A DNA stretch of 39,327 nucleotides. Source: Conidiobolus incongruus B7586 (Eukaryota > Entomophthoromycota > Entomophthoromycetes > Entomophthorales > Conidiobolaceae). Position numbers and translations under genes: made by a program. The DNA is taken from assembly GCA_000697335.1 (NCBI GenBank), contig JNEM01013916.1, forward strand, positions 1 through 39,327, in the 5' to 3' direction. A model generated the notes under the pieces. The model was not told the DNA's origin. It made no database searches and was given only the letters and a program-made list of their open reading frames with translations. How positions within the stretch are numbered: position 1 is the first letter of the stretch; every line of letters begins with the position of its first letter. Below, piece after piece: positions 1 through 11,791 of the stretch.

Positions 1-151
1 AAATATATTTATAAGTTAGTTAATTTAAGTAAATATAATACTATAATAAAAATACAATAGGAATTATAAAGTTATATAAGAATATTAGTTAACACTAATA
101 CTATTATATATATTTTATATTAACATAGATATTACTTAAATTTTATATAAA

Positions 152-541
152 TATAGTAATAGTTAAACTATTATAATATAGAAGAAAACTAATATAAAAG
201 TAGTGTGGTGTAGAATATGGTAATATAATATAGTTGTAGTGTGCAAGTGTAAATAAAGTTTAATTAAGTTTTAAACTAGGGTGAGTAACTAATATATTAA
301 GATTTATATTAGGTAGTGTTGATATATTATAATATTAACAGGAAGTAGTTTTAATCTTAGAAATAGTGTAAAAATAAGTGATAATAAGAATTAAGAAAGA
401 AAAAAAACCTAGTTTATTAAATAATTCAATATTATTTATATAATTAATTTAACTATATAAATATAAATTAATTATATAATTTATAGTTAATTAAATTATA
501 TGAAAATATATATAAAAATTTAAAGAACTAGTCTTTTAACA
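152..541 (-). repeat. 3' LTR of the gypsy-type fossil
   Basis: This 390-bp copy aligns along its length with 5456-5803. For roughly 150 bp in the middle the two copies are about 90% identical by eye, and most differences are transitions. The copy carries an additional AT-rich stretch of about 40 bp absent from the partner. On the minus strand it starts TGTTAAAAG directly after the purine tract. It is the 3' LTR given the minus orientation of the element. Confidence 0.8.
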
Positions 542-3500
542 CTCCCCTAATAAGTTTCTTAAAAAGACACACTCCCTAGATTTTTACAAATAGATATAAT
601 AGGTTGAGGTATTCTTAATATTTTCTAGGGATTCATATATAGCTTCTTTAATAAGATAACCTATCTATTTTATATAAAAATAAAGCTTGTTCCTAATAGA
701 TTTAAATTTAATTATGTAATTAACATAGTATTCTTTTTCTCTATCTTAATTAATAATTAAATCTAGTTTTAAGGTTTTTAATTAAAAAAAGTATTAAAAT
801 TTTTAAAGTATAGTTTGATTTTAGATATATAAAAAGTAAGGTTGATCTTTAAAATTAAAAGTAAATTTAAGGTAATATTTTCAAAATTTGAATTAATAAA
901 TTTAATCTTATAAAGACTATAATATAATAATAAGTATTTTAGATTTAAGCTAGATTTAAATAGGGTAGGTTTAAGGGTAAATTATTCTAAGTATATAAAC
1001 ATACTAATTTTATATTTAAGAGGATTTTTAAATAATTTTAAGTATTATTGTTCTATAATCCTTTAATTTTCTTCTAAGTTAAATTTAATAAGGGAATTAA
1101 TATACTTGATATTAGATTAAAATTCAACAATATTTAAAGATAAGTTGATTTAAAGTTTTAGAGCAATTATTAAATTAAGATGTTTATTATAATTAATAAA
1201 ATAATAGCTAAAACCTGTTGATTTATTGATAAAGATATTAAATAAATATTAGAGTTAGTAGATATAGATATTTTAATTTAATTGATTAGTGTTAATATAA
1301 GCTTTAATTATTTACTTTAGGGTTTTAATAGTTTTTTTAGCAAGTTTATTGGTTTATTAATAATTAATAATAGATATAGTTAGATAAATCTTAAAGGAAA
1401 AAGATAGTAACTTTTAAAATTAAAGTTGAATTATATATCTCTATTAAATATAATAATTTGTGGAATTTTGTGATAGGTAAAGATATTAGAGAATAATCAT
1501 TGTGTAATATCTTTAATTATAGAAGTTTTGAAATAAGGAATAAAATAAACATATTTAGAAAATAAATCAATTACAATTAGTAAATTATTATAACCATTTG
1601 TTGATTTAAAAATTTCAATAAAATCAAGTTAGATTTATTATTAAGTTTTATTAGGGGCTTATAAAAGAATAAGTTTACTATATTTTAGTTAAGTATTATA
1701 TTTAATTCTTTAGCATATATCATAGGTATTAATGTATTTCTAAATTAATTTAACTAGAGAAGGTTAGTAATATTTTATTTTAATTCTTTTAGCAGTTATT
1801 AACTAGTTTTAATATCCTTTAACAAATAAATTATGGTATTCATTAAATATTATTTGTTGGATCTTAAAAATATCAGGAATATATAGACAATTTTTATAGT
1901 ATAGTAAGTTATTAATAATTTTAAATTTTTTAACATATTTTAATTAGTTTTCTAATAGTTTAGAGAGTTTTTCTTTAACTCAAATAAAGAAATTATTATT
2001 TAGTAGTGTTTTTTAAAATAGTTTAATAAATTCTTTATTTTCTTCATTAATAATCATTAAATTAATATTTGCTGGGTTTTTACAATTAAAATAAAAGGGT
2101 AAATATGTAGGATTTTTTAACAAGGTATTTACAATATAACTTTATTAACTTAAAAGATATTAAATAAAGAAAAGGTAAGTTTAGATAGTTTTAATCTATC
2201 TAATTTATTTTCTTAATTAATACTTCTGAGTATTTAAGTAAATAAGTAATTTATAATTTGTAAGTATTAAAAAAAGATTATAAAACAAGAAATGTGAGTG
2301 ATTTTTAATTATTTCTACTAAAGCAAAAAGTTTTTATTTATAAATTAGGTATTTTAATTCAGCTAGTTTTATTTTTCTTAACTAGAATATTATTGGTTTT
2401 AAGGTAATATTTATAAGGTTAAACTTAACTTATTCTCTTTTATTTATTATTTTATCTTATAGTTAAAAGATAAAATATAAATTAAATTCAAATTAAATTA
2501 ACTATTTACTAATTTCAAAAGAATTAAAACTAATAAAAATAATAGTAGGTAGTTTTAAATTAAAAATAGATAAAGCAAAAGCATTAATAATATAGAAAAT
2601 CAAAACATTTATGCAAAAAGTGTATAGTGGGGTTTATTCAAAAAGAGAGTTTTTCCTCAAAAGATTAATAAAAGAAGTAATAAGTTCAACAAAAAAATCA
2701 ATGAAATCTTTAAAATAATTTAATAATCAAAGTATAAACATAAGTTAATCTTTGTTTATAAGTATAGTAAAAGCTTTAACATTATTAAGTTTAGTTAGAT
2801 TAATACTAATTCTTTAAGAGGAAACAATATAACTATAGAAAAAGATAGAAAAGGTATTAAAGATGTATTTTGATAGTTTTAAAGATAATTTATGTTCTTG
2901 AATAATTTATAAAACTTAATTAACATATTAAATATATTCTTCTTTAGTTTTTAAATAGATTAAGATATTATCAAGGTAAATAATAATAAAGTTATTAAAA
3001 ACAAGGTTGAAAAGGGAATTAATAAATTAAATAAAAGTTACAAGGGCATTATATAATTTAAAGTTTATAACTATAAATTTATAATAGCTTAAAAGAATAT
3101 TAAAAGTAGTTAAAGGGATAAAATTTTCTTCAACTTTAATATTATAATATCTATCCTTAATATCTAATTTAGTGAATATAATTAATTTAAGTAATTTATC
3201 TTTGATATTATATTAGTTTAATAATAGGGTTTTATCTTTAATAATTTTAAAGTTTAAAATATAGTTGTTAATATATAATCTCTAACTACCATCAGCTTTT
3301 TTTACAAAAAGAATTAGAAATCTTTAAAATAAAAAAAAAGTTTAATATACCTATTTTTAAGTAGTTTTTGGATTTTTTCTTTTAAAGTTTAATATTATTA
3401 AAGAGATAAATGGTAAGCAAACTTTAAATATAGTTGTATACTAAAAAATAATTTAATTTTGTGTTTAATATTATATTTAAAAAGTAATTTATCTATAGGT

Positions 3501-5455
3501 TCAAAAACATTAACAAATTAACTTACTATATTATATAAGAAATGGTTATTAGATATAACTTTATTAAAGTTAATAAAAAAAGTATTAATAGATGAATAAT
3601 AAATAAATAAATATCTTTATAAATTATTAAGGTTTTTAATTAATTTTTTACTTTAATTTTTACCTATAATAATAGAAATATTTGTTACAATTATAGAGTT
3701 AATATTAGGTATAGTATTTAATAATATTATAATAAGGTAATATAAATTTTTTAAGATTAATTCTACTAATGTTTTTTGGAATATAAAAGAAATAGATTTG
3801 TAACTTTCTAGGGTAGTATTTATTAATATAAGATTATAATACTCAAATTAATTTTAACCTAATATACAATTATAACTAATATTACCAACTAAGAATTTAA
3901 TATATTAAGAGTAGTTAAGAAATAATAATAAATATTTAAATATAGTGTTAAATGTTTATTCTATTAAGTTGTTAGTATATTTAATTATCAATTTACTTTT
4001 TTAAGTAGGTAAAAATAACTTTACAATAATAAAAGAAAAGATAATATAACTAAAGTAACTAGAATTAATTAAAACACTAATAGGTTTATTTATAAAAGAA
4101 TTAATTAACATAAACAATAGAGTAATAGTTAAAGGTAAAGAATTATAAAATAGATTAGTTACTAGAATATTTCTAGTTTTTAGTGGTTTAATTAGTTAAA
4201 TTTCTCTAATATATATAATTTAATTTGTGGAATTATTAGTTTATTAAAACTTTTGTAGATTAAATTAAAACCTGCTAACTAATTATAAAAAAAGTGATTT
4301 TAAAGCTATATTGATATTATTCAGGTTTAATTTATAGTTGGTAAGTTAAGATTATTGAAAATTAAACAGATATTGTTTTTTTAAAGGGTATTTATTAGTT
4401 TTATAGTTAATTTAAGTTTTTTAACAATAATAACAACCTTTATTTGCTTTTAAATAAGCTTTAACTTCTTCACTAAAGGTTCTCTTATAAAGTTTTAAAG
4501 CAGAAACATTTATCATTTGAAATTTAAATAAGCTAAAGTAAATTTTAAAGGATTAATTCTTAAGATAAAAGAATTTAGTTATAGAGTAAAAGATATTATT
4601 AATTATAATTTTTATATTATAAATGTCAGAAAAAAACATATTATTAAAGTGTTTTTTATTAACTAACTAAAACTTTACTTGAAGATTAAAACATTATAAT
4701 AGTTTATTCATTTATTTTTCTTTAGTGATATTTAATATAATTAAGTATATCTCATTAAATTTCTTAAATAATTATCTTGTAGAAGTTTTTTATTTAAGTT
4801 AAAAAAGCTTTTCTTTTGTTAATTAAACTTGATGTTTTAGGTAATATCTCTTTTTAAAAGCTTTTTCCAATTGTTTAAAAGTTTATATTTTTATAGTAAG
4901 TTATCCTCTTAAAGATTTTTTAAAATTAAGTTTATAATAAATTAACTACTAAGTATAAATAGATTTTTCTAAAAAAATAGTTAATTTAAAGATATTCTTT
5001 AAATTTTTATTAGGGATTAAATCAAGATAATTTTTTATATTTTTAAGATAGTTTTCAAGTTTATAGAGGTTTTTAAAATTATCATAAATAGTTAATTTAT
5101 CTTTAAAAATTTTAAAAAAATAGTTTAATATATTAATCATAATAAAATAGCTAGTTTGTTAGATTTAAACTCTTTGAGATATATTTTTTTCAATCAAAAG
5201 TTATTTAATATAGGTTTCTTAAAGGGTAATAAGTTTTTAAAGGTTAAAGTCTTAGATTTACTTAGTAATTAAGCTATTATCATTATTAAAATAATATAAA
5301 GGTATTTTCTTTTTTAGTAGTATTATAGTATATAATATTAAATTTAAATAAAATAAATTATAGATAAAATTTAAAAAATTAATAAATAAATTTAATATAG
5401 ATAGTTATTGATTTCTAGTAGGTTTTTAATAGTTTTATTGCTATTACTATATAAG

Positions 5456-5803
5456 TGTAGTAGTAGTTAAACTAATATAATATAGAGGAAAATTAATATA
5501 AAAGTAGTGTGGTATAGAATATAATAATATAATGTGGTTATAGTATATAAGTGTAAATAAAGTTTAATTAAGCTTTAAACTAGGGTGAGTCACTAATATA
5601 TTAAGATTTATATTAGGTAGTGTTGATATATTATAATATTAATAAAAAGTAGTTTCAATTTTAAAAGTAGTGTAAAAATAAAAAATAGTAAGAATTAAAA
5701 AGGAAAAGAAGAGTTTAATTTATTAAATAATTCAATATTATTTATACAATTAATTTAATTATATAAGTATATATAAAAATATAAAAAAACTAGTTTTTTA
5801 ATA
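5456..5803 (-). repeat. 5' LTR of the gypsy-type fossil
   Basis: This 348-bp direct repeat is the partner of 152-541. On the minus strand its end reads CTACTACTACA, giving the expected terminal CA. It is the 5' LTR because reverse transcriptase and integrase remnants read on the minus strand. The adjoining primer-binding region is too altered for me to name the priming tRNA. Confidence 0.8.
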
Positions 5804-6595
5804 TTTTAAGAAAAAATACCATTAATTAAAAAAATCTTATTATAAAATTAGATAAGAATTTAAATATTATTATTAATATTAAATTAAAATTAATTAGAGT
5901 AAAGTTATTTAATTTAATAAAACAAAAATATATTTTAGTAAATTTGATAAAAAGTTATATTTTAGAAAAGATATAAAATTATTTTATAAATATTATGTTA
6001 ATTTTACCTAAAAATATAATAGTAAGTTAATTATTATTTAAAAATATATTTTGGTTTTAAGTATAAGGTATTTTTATAAAGTTAATAAAGGAATTAATAT
6101 TGAGATATATTAAAATATTTTAAATAATTAATTAAAAAAAAATATTAAATAATATAAATTAAATAAATCTGATGATATTTTCTAATAAAATAATATTTCT
6201 TATTATATTATAACTTCTATTACTAAATAATCTAAAAATAACAAAATAATAGTTATAAAGTAACTTTTTTAATTTTTTAACTTTAATTTAATTAAATATT
6301 TTTAAGATTAGTTAAAAAAAAGTTATTAAAACTTTCCCCCTAATAAAGAATTGATATCAGCTTTAAAAATATATTTAAAAAATATAACACAAGATTAACC
6401 TTTTTTAATATAAAAAATTAATTGATTTTATACCCTACAAACTTAAAAAAGTTATAAAAGTTAAAGATAGATATACTAAGTTTTAATTTTTTTATCAACA
6501 AAAACCTATAAATTTATAACTTATCTTAGGTAAAATTTAAAGGTTTATATTTTAACTAAATAATAAATAAATATCATTATTTAATGATATATATT

Positions 6596-6835
6596 ATTAA
6601 TAAATATAATAGATTTTAATTATTTAATTTAAGTTTATTTTATTAAATATTAATCAAGTTATTAGTAAAAGTATAAGTGTTTTTAATTTTATAACTTATT
6701 TTTATATGTTAGTGTATTAATAAATAAACATAATTTCAATTATTTAATTTAGATATATTTTATTTAATATTAATTAAATTATTAATAAAAATATAAGTGT
6801 TTTTAATTTTTTAATTTAATTTTATAGGTTAGTAT
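6596..6835. repeat. 120-bp tandem duplication, two diverged copies
   Basis: The stretch of about 6596-6715 aligns base for base with 6716-6835 at a fixed 120-bp offset, with roughly 80% identity and no obvious indels. Shared landmarks are TTATTTAATTTA and TATAAGTGTTTTTAATTTT, each occurring twice exactly 120 bp apart. Several of the differences are G/A or C/T transitions. No third copy is recognisable on either side. The unit is not a simple-sequence repeat and encodes nothing visible. It could be a remnant of an LTR sub-repeat or a satellite fragment within the degenerate block. Confidence 0.7.
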
Positions 6836-7690
6836 ATTGTTAATATTTATTTTCTAATATATTAATATTAATTTATTTATTTATAAAGCTGATATTAATT
6901 TTATTTAATAATACATTACTTAGCTTTAAGGATATTATATTAAATTATCATTTTATTATATTTTTATATTATTTCTTTAGATTATAAAATTTAAATAATT
7001 CTAAAATTAATTTTTAATCAATAATCTTTTAATAACTTATAGAAATATTTATAGTATAATATATATAATTAAAATTTAATTTTTTAAATAAATAAAATAT
7101 TTAATAAAACTATAATTTAAAAAAAATACTGTATATTAATGGTATTTAATAAAAAACTCATATTTCAAAATTTAAAATATAATAATTAATCCAAATTAAA
7201 AGTTTAATAAACTAGTTTTCAAAGCTATTATATATAGTTTTATATTTATATTAACCTTTAATTTTCCTTATTAATTTAAACTTTCAAATCTAATTTGGTT
7301 TTATAAATTATATTTGATTCATAAATATTTTTTTCTTAATATTTTACTATTCTTTTCTAATTATTTTCAATTACTTTAATTTTTTAAATTAAAAAAATAT
7401 CTTTATAAATATTATGTGTTTATTGATACTATTTAATATATTTGTTAATATAATTATATTAACTAGTTTATTTTAGATCTTAAATCAACTCATTGATATA
7501 TTAAATTACTTATGTCATTACTAATTTAAGTTTTTTTCTATATTATATTGGTTCTATCACCTAATTTTGTCAAAGGATTGATATTAAACTTTAAATAACC
7601 ATTTTATTAACAAAAAATGTATTTATAATATCATTTCATTTATCTGAATGAACATATTCATTGAAACTTGTAACTAGAAATATATAAACA

Positions 7691-9711
7691 AAAACGTAGT
7701 CTAATTATTTCAAAATTCTATCTTATATAGAGAAAATAATTGTCAAATGATTTTAAGATTTCGTGTAACCAATGATTTTAAGGAAGAAAATAGAGTATTA
7801 TGATTCTACCAGGATAATACAATTAATAAATTTTAGTGATTTTATATTATTTATGTATTTTGAACTTATTTGATTTGATTTTAAAAATAATAACATTTAT
7901 ACTGCCTTAATAGTGTCAAATATAGCTACAATATATTTTTATATGATTTAATATTATATTTATAGACTTAGTTCAATCAATTAATTCAAAACTTGTAGAT
8001 GATTTAAAATTTGTGAAAAATAATTTGAAATTTGAGATACCGAAAATTAGTTAATTAGTAATGTATAATTTGTTAATCAACCAATTTTTAGATTACTGAA
8101 AATGTAATGTCAAATATTCTAAAATTGAATAGAAAAACCAATTAGACATTGAAAGTATTAATTACCAAATATCCAAAAAAAAATTTCATGGCTGTTAATG
8201 CACTATTTATCACATTATTGATTAAGATGAAATTGAAAAATTAATTTTTTATTAATTAAAAATATACCTACATCTTCTTTCACAATTCACAAAATTAGCT
8301 TTAGTACTTATTTTGAAAGTTATCTAGTTTCTATAATAGGAAGGACACTATTTTAGTTATAATTTAAAAAGCTAATTAAAAAATACTCAAATTGGAAATT
8401 ACCATTTAATTCTTCCAGCCCAATAATTAAAAAAATTGAAATCAATCTAATTTTGAACAACCTGAGAAATTATGTATTTAAAATATATAATTTTCAATTT
8501 TATACATATTTTGATCACCCCTATTCTATTCGTTTTTAAACATGAAATACATTATCTATCTATTTTAAATTTGACCATATCAAAGATACTTTATTATTGA
8601 TGAATAAATATATTGATTCATTCATCTGGTGTTTTTATCGTTGATTAAGGTATGTTCCAAAATAATTGTCTAAACTTAGTCAAATTATACAAAAATTGCT
8701 AATTAATAATTTAGTTGAAAATAAAACCAAATTAATTTAATGAAATAAAAGTTCATATTGAGGAGTGAATTATGAAATCATTAACAATTGATCGAAGGAG
8801 ATGATATCATGTAATTTTGACTGTTAATCAAACATAAAATATAATCTATTTATATAACTAAATAAACATGATTTTACATTAATGATTTATATCATTTTTT
8901 ATCTCAATAATCGAAGTTCATCTTAATCACAATTATAAATGTTGAAATTGTTGAGTCCAATAGTTTAAGTGGTTCAAAAAATCGTGAAATAAAAGTTGGT
9001 GCATTGAATATGGTATCATGGATATTCTACTAATATCCTGGGATATAAAAATTGTTGGATACGAAGTATTATACTAACACCTAACAGTTAAATAATTTTA
9101 GTATAATATAACATTAATGAAATTGAATTGAAAATGAGTTTGTGAGGGGATATATCAAAATCAAATAAAACTGAAGTTATGATTTGTAATATAAATGATG
9201 TCATAATTAAGCAAAATCTAGACTGAATACAAGCTGAGGATTAAGAGTAAATGTTGATAAAGGAGCTGATAAACATTCTTAAGTCTATGAAATTTGCTCT
9301 TTTCTCTTCTCAAACAGGTTTATTGAGCCTAGCTTCTTAGTCTTTGGCTTAATCTGTATTTAAAGATCCATTGTTCCGCAAGTTTGATTCCATAATTTTT
9401 TGTTACCCAATTTTGCTGATCACATTTCCAAACACTCACAAACCCACAATCCAATTTTGAAATTAATCCCCCTACCTCAGCGAAGCACATCATCCTCAAC
9501 TCGCAATTATTGCTTCATTTCTTAACTCACTTCTTTAAACTATTTCAAAAAAAATTAATATTATTATTCCTAATTTTCTAATTTTTAATATATTTTAACT
9601 TTTATCTATTGTTTTTCTTACTAACTACTTCCGTTCTTTAATTATCAATTTTTTTGCTTTTCCTTATATACTCGCATTCCATACTTTTCAAAATTTCATA
9701 ATTTTTTTAAA
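7691..9711. other. Intergenic spacer and phosphatase promoter/leader
   Basis: CpG reappears from about 7695 and the sequence becomes ordinary AT-rich spacer. From about 9310 to 9711 it turns pyrimidine-rich (CCCCCTACCTC near 9470, many CTT/CTC runs), as in fungal core promoters and 5' leaders, and leads into the phosphatase ATG at 9712. TTATATACTC at about 9664 is TATA-like but lies only about 45 bp from the ATG, so transcription more likely starts further upstream. I see no other gene or RNA here. Confidence 0.5.
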
Positions 9712-11791
9712 ATGAATGTCTCATTTAAGCCTACTTCAATAACATTACCTGAACCCAACTCATTTTTTTCTCATACTAACAAGTCTAACCCCGGCACACC
9801 TCACCAACAACCAGCTTCTAATAGTAATTCACAATCAGTATCTTTCAATACAGATATTGATTTAAACTTATCTAATGCTTCCTTCAACTCATCAAGTTCC
9901 CAATCTCCTAGACTTCGTTCCACTGCTTATCCAAAAACACCTTTCCCTACAAATGCTAATCCGCTTGACAACGTCTCTTTAATAACATCCCCATTATGTT
10001 CTCCCCACGCCGGTCTTCCACTCACCGAGCTATCTATTGAGCGCTTTTCTGAATTCTTATCAGATCCTGAACAATTGTTGGGTACTTTGATTTTGGATGT
10101 GAGACCAGCTATACAATTTTCTCGTTCTCACATTCGTACTTCAGTAAATGTTTGTATCCCTAGTACTTTACTCCGTCGCAGTACTTTTAACATCCAAAAA
10201 CTTTCTAGCTCATTGGCTAACGAAGCTGATAAAATAAGTTTGAGCAGCTGGAAACAGCGTTATAGAATCGTTTTTGTTGATGCTTCTTCAACATCAATGA
10301 ACGATTCTACACCTATTTATTATCTTTCCAAAAAGTTTATGGAGCAAGAAGCTAAAGTTAGCTTGTATTGGTTAAACGGTATGTTTAAAATCTCAAATAT
10401 TTTTAATGATATTTTTATTAAATTCATTTGCAGGTGGTTTTAAAAAATTTTCCGAGGAGCTTCCAAAGTATTGTGAATCTTCTAAAGAAAACCCAGTCCA
10501 AATGCCTTCAATAAGACCCAAACTATCTCCTTCAGCTCTTGGTCCAATGACTTGCCCCATTCCATCTATCAACACCGATCCCAATCCATTCTTTGATAAT
10601 ATTAGACAATACAACTTATCCAATTCCACTTTCTCCGAGCTTATTTCTATTAAACTCCCTCCCGACCAGCCCACACATAAACTTCCTGAATTTTTACAAA
10701 AATTAATTACAAACCAAGGCCCTCAAATTATGGCGGATTCATTCAATCGCCTGGACCAAGTTGAGCAACAACGCCTCCGTGTTTTACTCGCAGCCCAATG
10801 TCGTAATCCAAATACTTCTAACCCTTATAGCGTATGTGCTGGTATTGAAAAGGGTCACAAGAATAGATATTGCAATATTTGGCCTTATGAGCATACAAGG
10901 GTCAAGTTACTTGAGCATGCTGTTAATGATACCAATTACATCAATGCCAGCTACATTCACGATCCACAAACTAAATACAAATATATCGCAACCCAAGGTC
11001 CTATGCCTACCACCTTTGCTGATTTTTGGCAAATGACATGGGAGCAAAACTCATACCTTATTTTAATGCTCACAAAGGAGGAAGAGGGCGGAAGAATTCG
11101 TTGTCATAGATACTGGCCATCAGCAATTAATTCTATGAAAGATATCGAACGTCGTTTTACAGTTACTTTATTGGATGAAAAAGATTGCTTTGGCAATGGA
11201 GAACTCATACTCCGCAAAATTTTGTTGAAAAATTTGTCAACTAACACTGAACGTGTTATTATCCAAATCTATTATTCCAGTTGGCCAGATTTTGGAGTTC
11301 CTGAAAACCCTACAAATATTCTCAAACTTCACACAATTGTAGACCATCACAGATCATATATTGAGTCTAAAGTTACCAATCCGGGGCCTATGATTGTTCA
11401 TTGCAGTGCAGGATGTGGTAGAACTGGTGCCTTTTGTACGATTGATTGCTGTATCAAGCTTTATCAAGAAAACCAATTTTCCAATATCGATAAAATTTAT
11501 GAATTGGTTAATTTATTCCGAGATCAAAGACTCTCAATGGTGCAGACCCATCGACAATTAGTATTCTGCTATGAAGCAATTATTTGGTACATCCTAGGAC
11601 ATGATAACACACAGACACAAAACACCAATTGCCAACTTAATACTCCAAAAAATTCACCAGATTTTCCAACTTTGGATTTGAACTATTCTATAGATTTTTC
11701 AAGTCCACCAGTCTTAGAATCTGAACTACCAGCAGGAAGCTTCGAACCTAGTTTCCGTGGCGCCAAGCAAGATGGATTTCCATTCTTTTGA
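9712..11791 (+). CDS. Protein tyrosine phosphatase with rhodanese-like domain (Pyp1/Ptp3-type)
   Basis: Two exons (9712-10378, 10434-11791) joined by a 55-nt intron (GTATGT...CAG) give 674 aa. Residues 1-105 are Ser/Asn/Pro-rich and probably disordered. About 108-235 is a rhodanese/Cdc25-homology domain (ILDVRP at 127-132; WLNGGF spanning the splice junction), but the usual catalytic-loop cysteine is absent, the position reading FVDASS, so it is probably a docking module. The PTP domain covers roughly 350-610: NRY at 366-368, WPD loop at 506-508 (acid D508), signature HCSAGCGRTG with nucleophile C546 and R552, and Q-loop Q597, so it looks catalytically intact. In yeasts this architecture belongs to Ptp2/Ptp3 and Pyp1/Pyp2, which dephosphorylate the activation-loop tyrosine of stress MAP kinases such as Hog1/Sty1; that role here is inferred. 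A possible AATAAA lies at 12056-12061. Confidence 0.9.

Larger units (their letters stand above)
152..5803 (-). mobile_element. Fossil Ty3/gypsy-type LTR retrotransposon
   Basis: Two direct long terminal repeats (152-541 and 5456-5803) flank an interior of about 4.9 kb. On the minus strand the LTRs read TG...CA, and a short purine-rich tract lies immediately inside the 152-541 LTR, where the polypurine tract of a minus-oriented element belongs. Conceptual reading on the minus strand shows, in 5' to 3' order, a possible gag zinc-knuckle remnant near 4400-4450, a reverse transcriptase region whose catalytic Y-L-D box lies around 2950-2990, and an integrase core around 1330-1640. The RT-before-integrase order places it in Ty3/gypsy (Metaviridae) rather than Ty1/copia. 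The element is thoroughly broken, with dozens of disruptions and no long frame left. Age cannot be read from LTR divergence because hypermutation dominates. No clear target-site duplication is visible. Confidence 0.8.
1..7690. other. CpG-free, extremely AT-rich degenerate block
   Basis: Reading the whole stretch by eye I find no CG dinucleotide before about position 7695, and C is especially scarce on the plus strand. No reading frame exceeds about 63 codons. The block contains the LTR retrotransposon fossil (152-5803) and the 120-bp tandem duplication (6596-6835). The part from 5804 to 7690 has the same composition and is probably further transposon debris. A minus-strand purine run at about 6333-6350 resembles the polypurine tract of the LTR element but has no recognisable LTR next to it. 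The pattern fits genome-defence hypermutation (RIP-like) or methylation-driven decay; which of these is inference. Confidence 0.7.

Noticed and set aside
4949-5140. 63-codon minus-strand frame in the degenerate block
   Set aside because: Asn/Lys/Leu/Phe-rich and inside the gypsy-type fossil; not a separate gene.
6333-6350. Second polypurine-tract-like run on the minus strand
   Set aside because: It resembles the tract beside the 152-541 LTR, but neighbouring sequence does not align with that LTR, so a second element is not demonstrated.
10393-10674. Minus-strand 93-codon frame overlapping the phosphatase
   Set aside because: Antisense shadow of phosphatase exon 2; no similarity or signals.
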